From contig NZ_JAGIOH010000001.1 of assembly GCF_017876625.1 (NCBI RefSeq), forward strand, positions 3,803,501 to 3,867,500: a stretch of 64,000 nt of DNA, given 5' to 3'. Position 1 is the first letter of the stretch. The number at the start of each line of letters is the position of its first letter. The notes under the pieces were generated by a model. It was given only the letters and a program-made list of their open reading frames with translations. It did not search any database and was not told the DNA's origin. The position numbers and the translations under genes were made by a program. The stretch is from Streptomyces syringium (GTDB lineage: Bacteria > Actinomycetota > Actinomycetes > Streptomycetales > Streptomycetaceae). This document shows, one piece after another, positions 26,265 through 33,730 of the stretch.

Positions 26265-27404
26265 GTGGACTTCACCTTCACCGAGGAGCAGCAGGCCGCC
26301 GTCGAAGCGGCCCGAGCGGTCTTCACCGGGGTCACCCCCGACAGCGTGCCCAGCCCGGCGCTCACCCGGGGCGCGGTGGCCGAGGACTTCGACCGCGCGC
26401 TGTGGCGCAGGCTCGCCGACGCCGATCTGCTGAGCCTGACCGTCGCCCCCGAGCACGGCGGCGCGGGGCTCGGGCCGATCGCCCTGTGCCTGGTGCTGCG
26501 CGAGTCCGCGCGGGTGCTGGCCCGGGTGCCCCTGCTGGAGGCGGGTGGGGCGGCGCTCGTCCTCGGCAGGTACGGCGGCGCCGCGGCGGACCGGTTGCTG
26601 TCACTGATCGGCCGCGGCGAGAGTGTCGTCACCGTGGCCGCCAACGGCCGCACCGGCCACGACCGGGCCGAACTGGCCGTCACCGCACGGCCCGAGGGCA
26701 CCGGCGCACCCCACTGGTCCCTCGACGGCGTACAGACGGCCGTGCCCTGGGCATGGGGCGCGGACCGGATCCTGATCCCCGCCCACACCGGCGAGGGCCG
26801 CACCGTCCTCGCGCTCGTCCCCCGGGACCGGCCCGGGGTGACGCTCGCCGATCAGATCTCCACCAACGGCGAGCGGTACGCGGAGGTGCGTCTCGACGGT
26901 GTGCGGGCCGAGGACGACGAGGTCATCACGGCCGCGGGCGCGTGGGAGTGGCTGCGCGGGCTGCTCACCACCGGCACCTGCGCCCTCGCGCTGGGGCTCG
27001 GGGAGGAGGTGGCCCGTATGACGAGTGAGTACGCGGGGAAGCGGGTGCAGTTCGGCCACCCCATCGCCACGTTCCAGGCGGTCGCCGTCCAGGCCGCCGA
27101 CCGGTATATCGACCTGCGCGCGATGGAGGCCACCCTGTGGCAGGCGGCCTGGCGCATCGAGTCGGGGGCGGACGCGGCGCTCCCGGCCGCGGCGGACATC
27201 GCCGTCGCGAAGGTCTGGGCCTCGGAGGGGGTCCGCCGCGTCGTGCAGACCGCGCAGCATCTGCACGGGGGCCTGGGCGCGGACACCGACTACCCCCTGC
27301 ACCGCTATCACGCCTGGGCCAAGCAGCTGGAGCTCTCCCTGGGCCCCGCCGCCGCCCATGAGGAGGCGCTGGGCGACCTGCTGGCCGCCCACCCCCTCGG
27401 CTGA
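26265..27404 (+). CDS. Acyl-CoA dehydrogenase family protein
   Basis: The 379-residue protein opens MDFTFTEEQQAAVEAARAVF and has the acyl-CoA dehydrogenase order: an N-terminal helical domain, a mid beta domain (SLDGVQTAVPWAWGADRILI) and a C-terminal helical domain with RVQFGHPIATFQAVAVQAAD and the QHLHGGLGADTDYPLHRYHA stretch. The sequence is closer to the FadE types used for sterol side chains and branched substrates than to classic fatty-acid enzymes. The catalytic base is not obvious, so activity is assumed. The GTG start has GGGAGGA 6 bases upstream. It could be an independent transcript controlled at the KstR-like box. Confidence 0.88.
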   Translation: MDFTFTEEQQAAVEAARAVFTGVTPDSVPSPALTRGAVAEDFDRALWRRLADADLLSLTVAPEHGGAGLGPIALCLVLRESARVLARVPLLEAGGAALVLGRYGGAAADRLLSLIGRGESVVTVAANGRTGHDRAELAVTARPEGTGAPHWSLDGVQTAVPWAWGADRILIPAHTGEGRTVLALVPRDRPGVTLADQISTNGERYAEVRLDGVRAEDDEVITAAGAWEWLRGLLTTGTCALALGLGEEVARMTSEYAGKRVQFGHPIATFQAVAVQAADRYIDLRAMEATLWQAAWRIESGADAALPAAADIAVAKVWASEGVRRVVQTAQHLHGGLGADTDYPLHRYHAWAKQLELSLGPAAAHEEALGDLLAAHPLG

Positions 27405-27456
27405 GGACGACGTCGGCTGAGGACGCCACCTGCCCCCTCGGCCGGGCGCCGTGGAG

Positions 27457-27568
27457 CCGGCCGGTCGCGCGACCGGCCGGATGACCAATGCCGCGCGACC
27501 GGCCGGATAACCGTGCTGCCGGATGACCGTGCGGCTAGATGACCGTGCGGCTAGATGACCGTGCCGGG
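27457..27568. repeat. Palindrome and 16-bp tandem repeat tract at the 3' end of the rhodanese gene
   Basis: A perfect 24-bp palindrome (27457-27480) likely ends the acyl-CoA dehydrogenase transcript. A 20-base segment (27467-27486) is repeated with one change at 27493-27512. Four 16-bp units (27505, 27521, 27537, 27553) then share the core GAT(G/A)ACCGTGC. The last two units include the final codons and stop of the leftward rhodanese gene, so its 3' end has been copied repeatedly downstream. Confidence 0.8.
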
Positions 27569-27898
27569 AGCGCCGTTTCCATCGACGACCGGGCGGCCTG
27601 CGGCCTCCCAGACCTGCATGCCGCCGTCGACGTTCACCGCGTCCAGGCCCTGCTGGACGAGGTAGGTGGTGACCTGCGCGGAGCGCCCACCGGAGCGGCA
27701 GATGACGTTGATCCGGCCGCCGTCGGGAGCCTTCTCCGTCAGCTCGCCGAACCGGGCGACGAAGTCGCTCATCGGGATGTGCAGCGCGCCTTCCGCGTGC
27801 CCGGCCGCCCACTCATCGCTCTCACGGACGTCCAGCAGGAAATCGTCGGACGAGAGCGCGTCGACACCGACCGTGGGTACCCCAGAACCGAAATGCAT
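27551..27898 (-). CDS. Single-domain rhodanese-like sulfurtransferase
   Basis: A 115-residue single rhodanese domain. The N-terminal segment includes DFLLDVRESDEWAAGHAEGA, and the active-site loop is VICRSGGRS, with the catalytic cysteine that carries a persulfide. The C-terminal MQVWEAAGRPV ends the fold. Such proteins move sulfane sulfur in thiol metabolism; the partner is unknown. The last codons lie in a 16-bp tandem repeat, so the C-terminal VDGNGAPGTVI tail may vary between strains. Confidence 0.93.
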   Translation of the reverse strand: MHFGSGVPTVGVDALSSDDFLLDVRESDEWAAGHAEGALHIPMSDFVARFGELTEKAPDGGRINVICRSGGRSAQVTTYLVQQGLDAVNVDGGMQVWEAAGRPVVDGNGAPGTVI

Positions 27899-27908
27899 GT
27901 CCCCGACG

Positions 27909-28721
27909 CTACCCGACCAGCGTGGCCAGGTATGCCTCGCGCTCGGCGACCTGGGCGAGCAGCTGCTCGGCGATCTCCTCCAGCAGCTGGTCCGGGTCGT
28001 CGGGCGCCATCTTGATCATCGCGCCGATCGCGGAGGACTCCAGTTCCCCGGCCACCGCCGACAGCAGCTCCTTGCGCCGGGCCAGCCACTCCAGCCGCGC
28101 GTACAGCTCCTCGCTCGGGCTCGGCAGCGGCTCCTCCGGCACCGGCCCGGCGGCCCACTCCGCGGCCAGCTCGGCCAGCAGCGCGGCGTTGCCGTCGGCG
28201 TACGCGGCGTTGACCCGCACGATGAACTCCTCGCGCCGCTGCCGGTCCGTCTCGTCCCGCGCCAGATCGGGGTGCGCCTGACGGACCAGCTCACGGAAGG
28301 CGCGCCGCGCCTCGTCGCTCGGGCGCACCCGCTTCGGGGGCTGCACGGGCTTCTCCGTGAGCATCGCCGACGCCTCGGGCGAGAGCCCCTCGGAGTCCAG
28401 CCAGCCGCCGAAGAGCTCCTCCACACCGGGCATCGGCTGCACCAGCGCCCGTGCCTCCCGGGCCCGCCGCAGATCCTCGGCGTCACCGGTCCGGGCCGCG
28501 ACGGCCTCCGCGATCCGCGCGTCCAGCTCGTCGAGCCGCGCGTACATCGGGCCGAGCCGCTGGTGGTGCAGCCGGGAGAAGTTCTCCACCTCCACCCGGA
28601 AGGTCTCCACCGCGATCTCGAATTCGATCAGCGCCTGCTCGGCCGTCCGCACGGCCTGTTCCAGGCGCCGTGTGTCCGGCTGCTCGGTGTTCTGACTCTG
28701 CTCGGCTTCCGGATTCGTCAC
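27909..28721 (-). CDS. Orphan J-domain-like protein with N-terminal coiled coil
   Basis: The 270-residue, strongly helical and charged protein has residues 18-95 that look like a coiled coil. A J-domain-like segment (about 135-180) carries the HPD tripeptide at residues 150-152 (LVRQAHPDLARDETDRQRR) followed by the VNAAYADGN helix, which is what DnaK partners need. There is no zinc finger and no Gly/Phe region as in DnaJ. It may recruit Hsp70 to a specific client; no other family name can be given. It ends 10 bases before the rhodanese start and could be co-transcribed with it. Confidence 0.75.
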   Translation of the reverse strand: MTNPEAEQSQNTEQPDTRRLEQAVRTAEQALIEFEIAVETFRVEVENFSRLHHQRLGPMYARLDELDARIAEAVAARTGDAEDLRRAREARALVQPMPGVEELFGGWLDSEGLSPEASAMLTEKPVQPPKRVRPSDEARRAFRELVRQAHPDLARDETDRQRREEFIVRVNAAYADGNAALLAELAAEWAAGPVPEEPLPSPSEELYARLEWLARRKELLSAVAGELESSAIGAMIKMAPDDPDQLLEEIAEQLLAQVAEREAYLATLVG

Positions 28722-28828
28722 CCGCCCAGCCTACGAGTTCCCACCCGCCCCGCGGGCCCCGCATGCCCGAGGCCGCTGCCCCGGTCCCTTCCGTGCCCCT
28801 GAGCCCGGGCCATATCCCCCGAGCCCGG

Positions 28829-30322
28829 CTATATCCCCGTCTCCGCCGCCACCCGGCCGCCCCGCACCGCCGCCACCAGCTCCGCGTGGTCGGCCTCCGT
28901 GCGGTCCGCGTACGCCACCGCGAACCGCGCGACCGCGTCGTCCAGCTCGTCGCCCTTGCCGCAGTACCCGGCGATCAGCCGCGGATCGGCGCTGTGCGCG
29001 TGCGCCCGCGCGAGCAGCGCGCCCGTCATCCGCCCGTAGTCGTCCAGCTCGGCCGGGGCGAGCGCCGCGGGGTCGACGCTGCCCTTGCGGTTGCGGAACT
29101 GCCGCACCTGGTACGGCCGCCCGTCGACCGTCGCCCAGCCGAGCAGCACATCACTGACGACCTGCATCCGCTTCTGCCCCAGGACCACGCGCTGCCCCTC
29201 GTGGCGGATCTCCGGCGCCGCGAAGCCCGCCTTCGCCGCATGGGACAGCAGCGCCGAGGAACGGGCCTCCTTCACCTGGAGCACCAGCGGCTCGCCCCGG
29301 TGGTCGAGCAGCAGCACCACGTACGAGCGCAGCCCCACGCTCCCCGTGCCCACCACCCGGAACGCCACGTCCTGCACCTCGTAGCGCGCGAGCAGCGGCA
29401 CCATCTCCTCCGGGAGCGTCCCGAGATACGCGCCGAGCGCCAGGGCGACCGACGCCGCCTCGTCGTGCGGCACCCGCCGCAGCACCGGAGGCGCGTCCAC
29501 GAAGCGCAGACCGCCGTCCTCGGTCCGCTCCGTCGCCTTCGCCGCGAAGCGCGCGCTCGTGTTCCGCCGGGCCTTCTCCGAGACCCGCTCCAGCGTGCCC
29601 AGCAGGTCCTTGGCGTCCGCGTGCGAGACGAGCCGTTCGTCGGCGATCGCGTTCCACGCCTCTATCGCCGGCAGCCTGGCCAGCAGACGCATCGTGCGGC
29701 GGTAGGCGCCCACCGCGTCGCGGGCCGCCTCCCGGCAGGTGTCCTCGTCCGCACCCGCCTCCCGCCCCGCCAGCACCAGCGAGGCGGCGAGCCGCTTCAC
29801 GTCCCATTCCCAGGGCGCGTGGAGGGTCTCGTCGAAGTCGTTCATGTCGATGACGAGGCCGCCGCGGGCGTCGCCGTAGAGCCCGAAGTTCGCGGCGTGC
29901 GCGTCGCCGCAGATCTGCGCGCCCACCCCCGTCACGGCGGTGCCCACCAGGTCGTACCCCATGAGTCCGGCCGAGCCGCGCAGGAAGGCGAAGGGGGAGG
30001 CCGCCATCCGGCCGACGCGGATGGGCGTCAGCTCGGGCAGCCGTCCCGCGTTGGCCGCCTCGACCGTCTCCACCGCGCCGGGCCGCCCCGCACCGGCCTC
30101 CCACTCGGCGTGCGCGGAGCGCGGCACCCGCGCCCGCAGCGCCTTCCCGACGGCCTTGGGCGACGGTTGGGACGGCGACGGGGACGGCGATGGGCGTGAC
30201 GATCGGTGCGGCGCTCCGGAGGCGGGTGCCTCACCGGCTCCCCAATCCCCCGAACCTTCCGAGCCCCCCGCCCCACCCGTCACCGATCGCGCGAAACCCG
30301 GCACGTGCGGCAGTCGCGTCAT
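28829..30322 (-). CDS. DUF2252 family protein (kinase-like fold)
   Basis: The product is 497 residues. After a low-complexity N-terminus (residues 10-60) it matches DUF2252: RMAASPFAFLRGSAGLMGYD, then ICGDAHAANFGLYGDARGGL and VIDMNDFDETLHAPWEWDVK. The GDxHxxNF and DFD pairs resemble the catalytic and metal-binding residues of aminoglycoside-phosphotransferase-type kinases, but no substrate is known. The ATG at 30322 has GGGGGAGG upstream. The 148 bases to the HxlR gene contain a TTCTCCACA motif and no other feature I can identify. Confidence 0.85.
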   Translation of the reverse strand: MTRLPHVPGFARSVTGGAGGSEGSGDWGAGEAPASGAPHRSSRPSPSPSPSQPSPKAVGKALRARVPRSAHAEWEAGAGRPGAVETVEAANAGRLPELTPIRVGRMAASPFAFLRGSAGLMGYDLVGTAVTGVGAQICGDAHAANFGLYGDARGGLVIDMNDFDETLHAPWEWDVKRLAASLVLAGREAGADEDTCREAARDAVGAYRRTMRLLARLPAIEAWNAIADERLVSHADAKDLLGTLERVSEKARRNTSARFAAKATERTEDGGLRFVDAPPVLRRVPHDEAASVALALGAYLGTLPEEMVPLLARYEVQDVAFRVVGTGSVGLRSYVVLLLDHRGEPLVLQVKEARSSALLSHAAKAGFAAPEIRHEGQRVVLGQKRMQVVSDVLLGWATVDGRPYQVRQFRNRKGSVDPAALAPAELDDYGRMTGALLARAHAHSADPRLIAGYCGKGDELDDAVARFAVAYADRTEADHAELVAAVRGGRVAAETGI

Positions 30323-30470
30323 CGCGCGCCACCTCCCCCTCCACCCCTGGCGCAGCGTCACGCGGCGTCAAGCGGCAAGCGTCAACTGCCCCGACCGTAC
30401 AGCGAGGTACCGACGGCGGCCGGTGTCCCGGCGTTTCTCCACAGGACGCCCACCGGCGGTGTGCGGAAGG

Positions 30471-30830
30471 TCAGCTGAACTCGCGCGGGCACTGCGCGCT
30501 GTCCCCCAGATAGCGCCGCGCCCACCGCCCCAGCTCCTTGAGCGCCGGCTCCATCGCCTGCCCCGCCTCGGTCAGCCGGTAGGAGACACGAAGCGGAGGG
30601 CCAGATTCCACTTCCCGTACCAGCAGACCGGCCGCGCCCAGCTCCGTGAGGCGGTCGGAGAGCATCCGCTCACTGATCCCCGGGATGGCCCGTCGCAGGT
30701 CGGCGAAGTGCGCCCGCCCCGGCAGCAGGGTGGCCACGATCAGCCCCGTCCAGCGCTTGCCGAACAGCTCGAAGACGCGCGTCATCCCCTCGTCCGCCTT
30801 CTTGCACGCCTGCTCGCTGTGGTCCGCCAT
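30471..30830 (-). CDS. HxlR-family winged-helix regulator
   Basis: A 119-residue HxlR regulator. A conserved Cys lies near the N-terminus (EQACKKADEG), followed by VFELFGKRWTGLIVATLLPG and the winged helix (DLRRAIPGISERMLSDRLTE, then LGAAGLLVREV). Many relatives sense quinones, diamide or aldehydes through that N-terminal cysteine and control a neighbouring flavin reductase. Divergence from the azoreductase gene across a 133-bp gap fits that model closely. Confidence 0.9.
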   Translation of the reverse strand: MADHSEQACKKADEGMTRVFELFGKRWTGLIVATLLPGRAHFADLRRAIPGISERMLSDRLTELGAAGLLVREVESGPPLRVSYRLTEAGQAMEPALKELGRWARRYLGDSAQCPREFS

Positions 30831-30849
30831 GGGACCAGAGTACTGCGTT

Positions 30850-30860
30850 CACCTTAGGTG
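30850..30860. promoter_or_regulatory. Palindrome in the hxlR / azoR divergent promoter
   Basis: CACCTTAGGTG has perfect 5-base arms around a central T. It sits 20 bases before the HxlR start and 104 bases before azoR, where a repressor could control both. The nearby TAAGTGAC stretch and a TAATAC hexamer (30885-30890) may be further operator or -10 parts. Confidence 0.45.
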
Positions 30861-30963
30861 CTGCGAAAAAGTAAGTGACTGTGCTAATACTAGTTGCATA
30901 CGGAACTACATCACCGTTCGCCGTAGGCAACCGCGGCGATACAGCCCGTTGTTTGGAGAACCC

Positions 30964-31611
30964 ATGGCCACGCTGCTGCACCTCGACTCCTCCGCCCTCC
31001 CCCAGGGCTCCGCCTCCCGCGATGTCACCGCCGTCTTCCGCAAGACCTGGGAGGAGCAGCACCCCGAGGGCACGGTCGTCTACCGCGACCTCGCCGCGAA
31101 CCCGCTGCCGCACATAACCGCCACCGCGCTCAGCGTGGGCTCCGTCGACCCGGCCGAGTTCACCGACGAGCAGCGCGCCGCGTACGACCTGCGCGTCGAG
31201 CTGGCGGAGGAGCTGGAGCGGGCGGACGCGGTGCTGATCGGCACCCCGATGTACAACTTCACGATCCCCTCCAGCCTCAAGGCGTGGCTGGACCAGGTGA
31301 TCATCATGGGTCGCACGGCCGGCGAGAAGCCCTCCGCCGCCGGCACCCCGGTCACCGTCGTCGCCAGCCGGGGCGGCTCGTACGCGCCGGGGACGCCGCG
31401 TGAGTCCTTCGAGTTCGTGACGAACTACCTGGAGAAGGTGCTGACCGGCATGCTCGGCCTGGAGGTCGACTTCATCGTTCCCGAGCTGACCCTGGCCGCC
31501 ACCGTGCCCGCCATGGCCGAGCTGGTCGGCAAGGCCGAGGCCTCCCGGGCCAAGGCCGACGAGGAAGCCGCCGCCAAGGCCAAGGCCCTCGTCGCCCGTC
31601 TCGCCGGCTGA
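30964..31611 (+). CDS. azoR: FMN-dependent NADH-azoreductase
   Basis: A 215-residue flavodoxin-fold enzyme. The FMN phosphate loop starts at LHLDSSALPQGSASRDV, the mid-loop is IGTPMYNFTIPSSLKAWLDQ, and the isoalloxazine-contacting SRGGSY follows near residue 140. AzoR proteins reduce quinones and azo compounds by two-electron transfer. The ATG has GGAGAA 7 bases upstream. The C-terminal 30 residues are an Ala/Lys/Glu-rich helix. Regulation by the divergent HxlR protein is likely. Confidence 0.92.
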   Translation: MATLLHLDSSALPQGSASRDVTAVFRKTWEEQHPEGTVVYRDLAANPLPHITATALSVGSVDPAEFTDEQRAAYDLRVELAEELERADAVLIGTPMYNFTIPSSLKAWLDQVIIMGRTAGEKPSAAGTPVTVVASRGGSYAPGTPRESFEFVTNYLEKVLTGMLGLEVDFIVPELTLAATVPAMAELVGKAEASRAKADEEAAAKAKALVARLAG

Positions 31612-31643
31612 CACCGCAATCGCGGCGCACGTCGCACGATCTC

Positions 31644-31671
31644 CGGGCCCGGACGCCTCGCGCCGGGCCCG
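31644..31671 (+). terminator. Hairpin after azoR
   Basis: A 9-bp perfect stem (31644-31652 with 31663-31671) lies 32 bases after the azoR stop. The rest of the 31612-31826 stretch shows no gene. Confidence 0.5.
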
Positions 31672-31826
31672 AAGTCGTACATGCGCTGCGCCCGCAGAAG
31701 TATTCGCGGCGCATGCCCGGCGCATCCGTCGTGGTGCCGCATGTCACGTCGCCGGACCGCTTCGGGCGGCCGAGCTTCGGACCGAACTCCGGACCGAGCT
31801 CCGGCCACGCTTCCGGACAACGAGAA

Positions 31827-31869
31827 ACGGGCCCCTCCCGGTGATTCTCATCACCGGGAGAGACCCGTT
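31827..31869 (-). terminator. Strong hairpin terminator of the tRNA-Leu gene
   Basis: A 10-bp perfect stem (31835-31844 with 31851-31860), extended by AACGG/CCGTT-type pairing outside, lies about 10 bases past the tRNA 3' end. It probably ends tRNA transcription and may also stop readthrough from azoR. Confidence 0.8.
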
Positions 31870-31878
31870 CCCGCTCTG

Positions 31879-31962
31879 TGCGCGAGGGGGGAGTTGAACC
31901 CCCACGCCCTTTCGGGCACTGGAACCTGAATCCAGCGCGTCTGCCTATTCCGCCACCCGCGC
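31879..31962 (-). tRNA. tRNA-Leu (anticodon CAG)
   Basis: An 84-nt class II tRNA. The acceptor stem GCGCGGG pairs with CTCGCGC (one G-T pair). The anticodon arm CTGGA-TTCAGGT-TCCAG gives anticodon CAG (31926-31928), reading CUG. The long variable arm is TGCCCGAAAGGGCGT, and the T arm is GGGGG-TTCAACT-CCCCC. CCA is not encoded; the discriminator is A. Its place beside fhaA matches leuT next to the same gene cluster in Mycobacterium tuberculosis. The 348 bases between it and fhaA contain only its promoter region and the fhaA leader. Confidence 0.96.
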
Positions 31963-32258
31963 ATGGGTGCTGTCTGGGACTCCCGCACTTTCTTCGGACT
32001 GTCCGCCCGGGTCTTGTGCGTTCGCCTTTCGACATGCAGAACATTAGCACGCTGTGGAGGGTGCCTTCACACCACTTCCCTGCCGCCCGGTCCGTCGGTC
32101 CGGCGGGGACCGCACCGGTTGCGGGACACTGACTCACGGCCGCCTCTACGATCCCTAGTGGAGCGCGCAGTGGGCGGCGGGAAGGCGACACTCGTCACTC
32201 CTGGCGCCGAAGGGGAACCAGCCGTTTTCCCGACGCGTGGATACGATCAGTAAGCAGT

Positions 32259-32296
32259 ATCAGGAACGACACTGAGCATCAGGAACGTCACTGAGG
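32259..32296 (+). repeat. Two 19-bp tandem repeats in the fhaA leader
   Basis: ATCAGGAACGACACTGAGC (32259-32277) and ATCAGGAACGTCACTGAGG (32278-32296) differ at two bases and end 14 bases before the fhaA start, just ahead of its GGAAGGAGG ribosome site. They may be a regulatory duplication or a protein-binding site. Confidence 0.8.
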
Positions 32297-32310
32297 GAAG
32301 GAGGTGCCCC

Positions 32311-33159
32311 GTGGGAGTACTGAAGCGCTTCGAGCAGCGACTCGAGGGTCTCGTGAACGGCACCTTCGCCAAGGTGTTCAAGTCCGAGGTGCAGCCCGTC
32401 GAGATCGCGGGCGCACTCCAGCGCGAGTGCGACAACAACGCCACCATCTGGAACCGTGACCGGACCGTCGTCCCGAACGACTTCATCGTCGAGCTGAGCG
32501 CCCCGGACTTCGAGCGGCTCAGCCCGTACTCCGGGCAGCTCGGGGACGAGCTCTCCGGCATGGTCCGCGACTACGCCAAGCAGCAGCGGTACACCTTCAT
32601 GGGGACCATCAAGGTCCATCTGGAGAAGGCCGACGACCTCGACACCGGGCTGTACCGGGTGCGCAGCCGCACCCTCGCCTCCAGCGAATCGCAGGACCCG
32701 CAGGGCCAGCAGCCCGCCGCACCCCGCGGCGCGGCCGGTGGGGGGATCACGCACGGCGCGGGCTATCCGGCTCAGCCGGCCGGTCCGCCGCCGATGCCCT
32801 CGTCCCCGCCGCCCGGCGCTCCCGGCCGCCCCGCGCCCCGTGCGGGCGGCCCCGGGCCGGGCGCCGTCCCCGGCACCCAGACCCGCCGTTGGATCGAGAT
32901 CAACGGCACACGTCACCAGATTTCCCGGCCCACCCTCGTACTGGGCCGCAGCACCGAAGCGGACGTACGGATCGACGACCCCGGCGTATCCCGCCGGCAC
33001 TGCGAAATCCGGGTCGGAACCCCCGCGACCATCCAGGACCTGGGTTCGACAAACGGCATCGTGGTGGACGGGCAGCACACCACGCGCGCTACGCTCCGCG
33101 ACGGCTCGCGCGTCGTCGTGGGCAGCACCACCATCGTTTATCGGCAAGCCGAAGGGTGA
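32311..33159 (+). CDS. fhaA: FhaA: DUF3662 and FHA-domain signalling protein
   Basis: The product is 282 residues. An N-terminal DUF3662 domain (residues 1-120, starting MGVLKRFEQRLEGLVNGTFA) is joined by a Pro/Gly/Ala linker to a C-terminal FHA domain (about 190-280) with the phosphothreonine-binding pattern LGRSTEADVRIDDPGVSRRH and DLGSTNG. In actinobacteria FhaA binds phosphorylated partners of PknB and helps control peptidoglycan synthesis. The GTG start has GGAAGGAGG 9 bases upstream. It is the first gene of the fhaA-fhaB-pstP-rodA-pbpA-pknB run. Confidence 0.95.
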   Translation: MGVLKRFEQRLEGLVNGTFAKVFKSEVQPVEIAGALQRECDNNATIWNRDRTVVPNDFIVELSAPDFERLSPYSGQLGDELSGMVRDYAKQQRYTFMGTIKVHLEKADDLDTGLYRVRSRTLASSESQDPQGQQPAAPRGAAGGGITHGAGYPAQPAGPPPMPSSPPPGAPGRPAPRAGGPGPGAVPGTQTRRWIEINGTRHQISRPTLVLGRSTEADVRIDDPGVSRRHCEIRVGTPATIQDLGSTNGIVVDGQHTTRATLRDGSRVVVGSTTIVYRQAEG

Positions 33160-33169
33160 AGCGGGGGCA

Positions 33170-33700
33170 ATGTCAGAGCTGACCCTCACGGTCATGCGGT
33201 TGGGTTTCCTCGCCGTACTGTGGCTGTTCGTCATCGTGGCCGTCCAGGTCATTCGCAGCGACCTGTTCGGCACGCGTGTCACGCAGCGCGGCTCACGCCG
33301 CGGTGGACAGGACCGCCAGCCGCAGCGTGCGCAGCAGACCGCGCCGCCGCAGCAGCGACAGCAGCAACAGTCCGGCGGCCGACGTGCGGAGCGCGGCCGA
33401 CGCGGCGCCCCCACCAAGCTGGTGGTCTCCGAGGGCACCCTCACCGGGACCACGGTCGCCCTCCAGGGCCAGACCATCTCCCTGGGCCGCGCCCATGACT
33501 CGACGATCGTGCTGGACGACGACTACGCCTCCAGCCGGCATGCCAGGATCTACCCCGACCGCGACGGCCAGTGGATCGTCGAGGACCTGGGGTCCACCAA
33601 CGGCACCTATCTCGACCGGACCCGGCTGACCACCCCGACCCCGATCCCGCTCGGCGCGCCGATCCGCATCGGCAAGACCGTCATCGAGCTGCGGAAGTAG
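33170..33700 (+). CDS. fhaB: FhaB (FipA-type) membrane-anchored FHA protein
   Basis: A 176-residue protein: one N-terminal membrane helix (about residues 8-28), a Gln/Arg-rich linker (43-78) and a C-terminal FHA domain with ISLGRAHDSTIVLDDDYASS, SRHARIYPD and DLGSTNGTYL. FhaB links the PknB/PstP phospho-signal to the cell-division and elongation machinery at the membrane. It starts 10 bases after the fhaA stop. Confidence 0.95.
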   Translation: MSELTLTVMRLGFLAVLWLFVIVAVQVIRSDLFGTRVTQRGSRRGGQDRQPQRAQQTAPPQQRQQQQSGGRRAERGRRGAPTKLVVSEGTLTGTTVALQGQTISLGRAHDSTIVLDDDYASSRHARIYPDRDGQWIVEDLGSTNGTYLDRTRLTTPTPIPLGAPIRIGKTVIELRK

Positions 33701-33730
33701 TAGGACCATGACGACCGGAGGGTGGGCACC

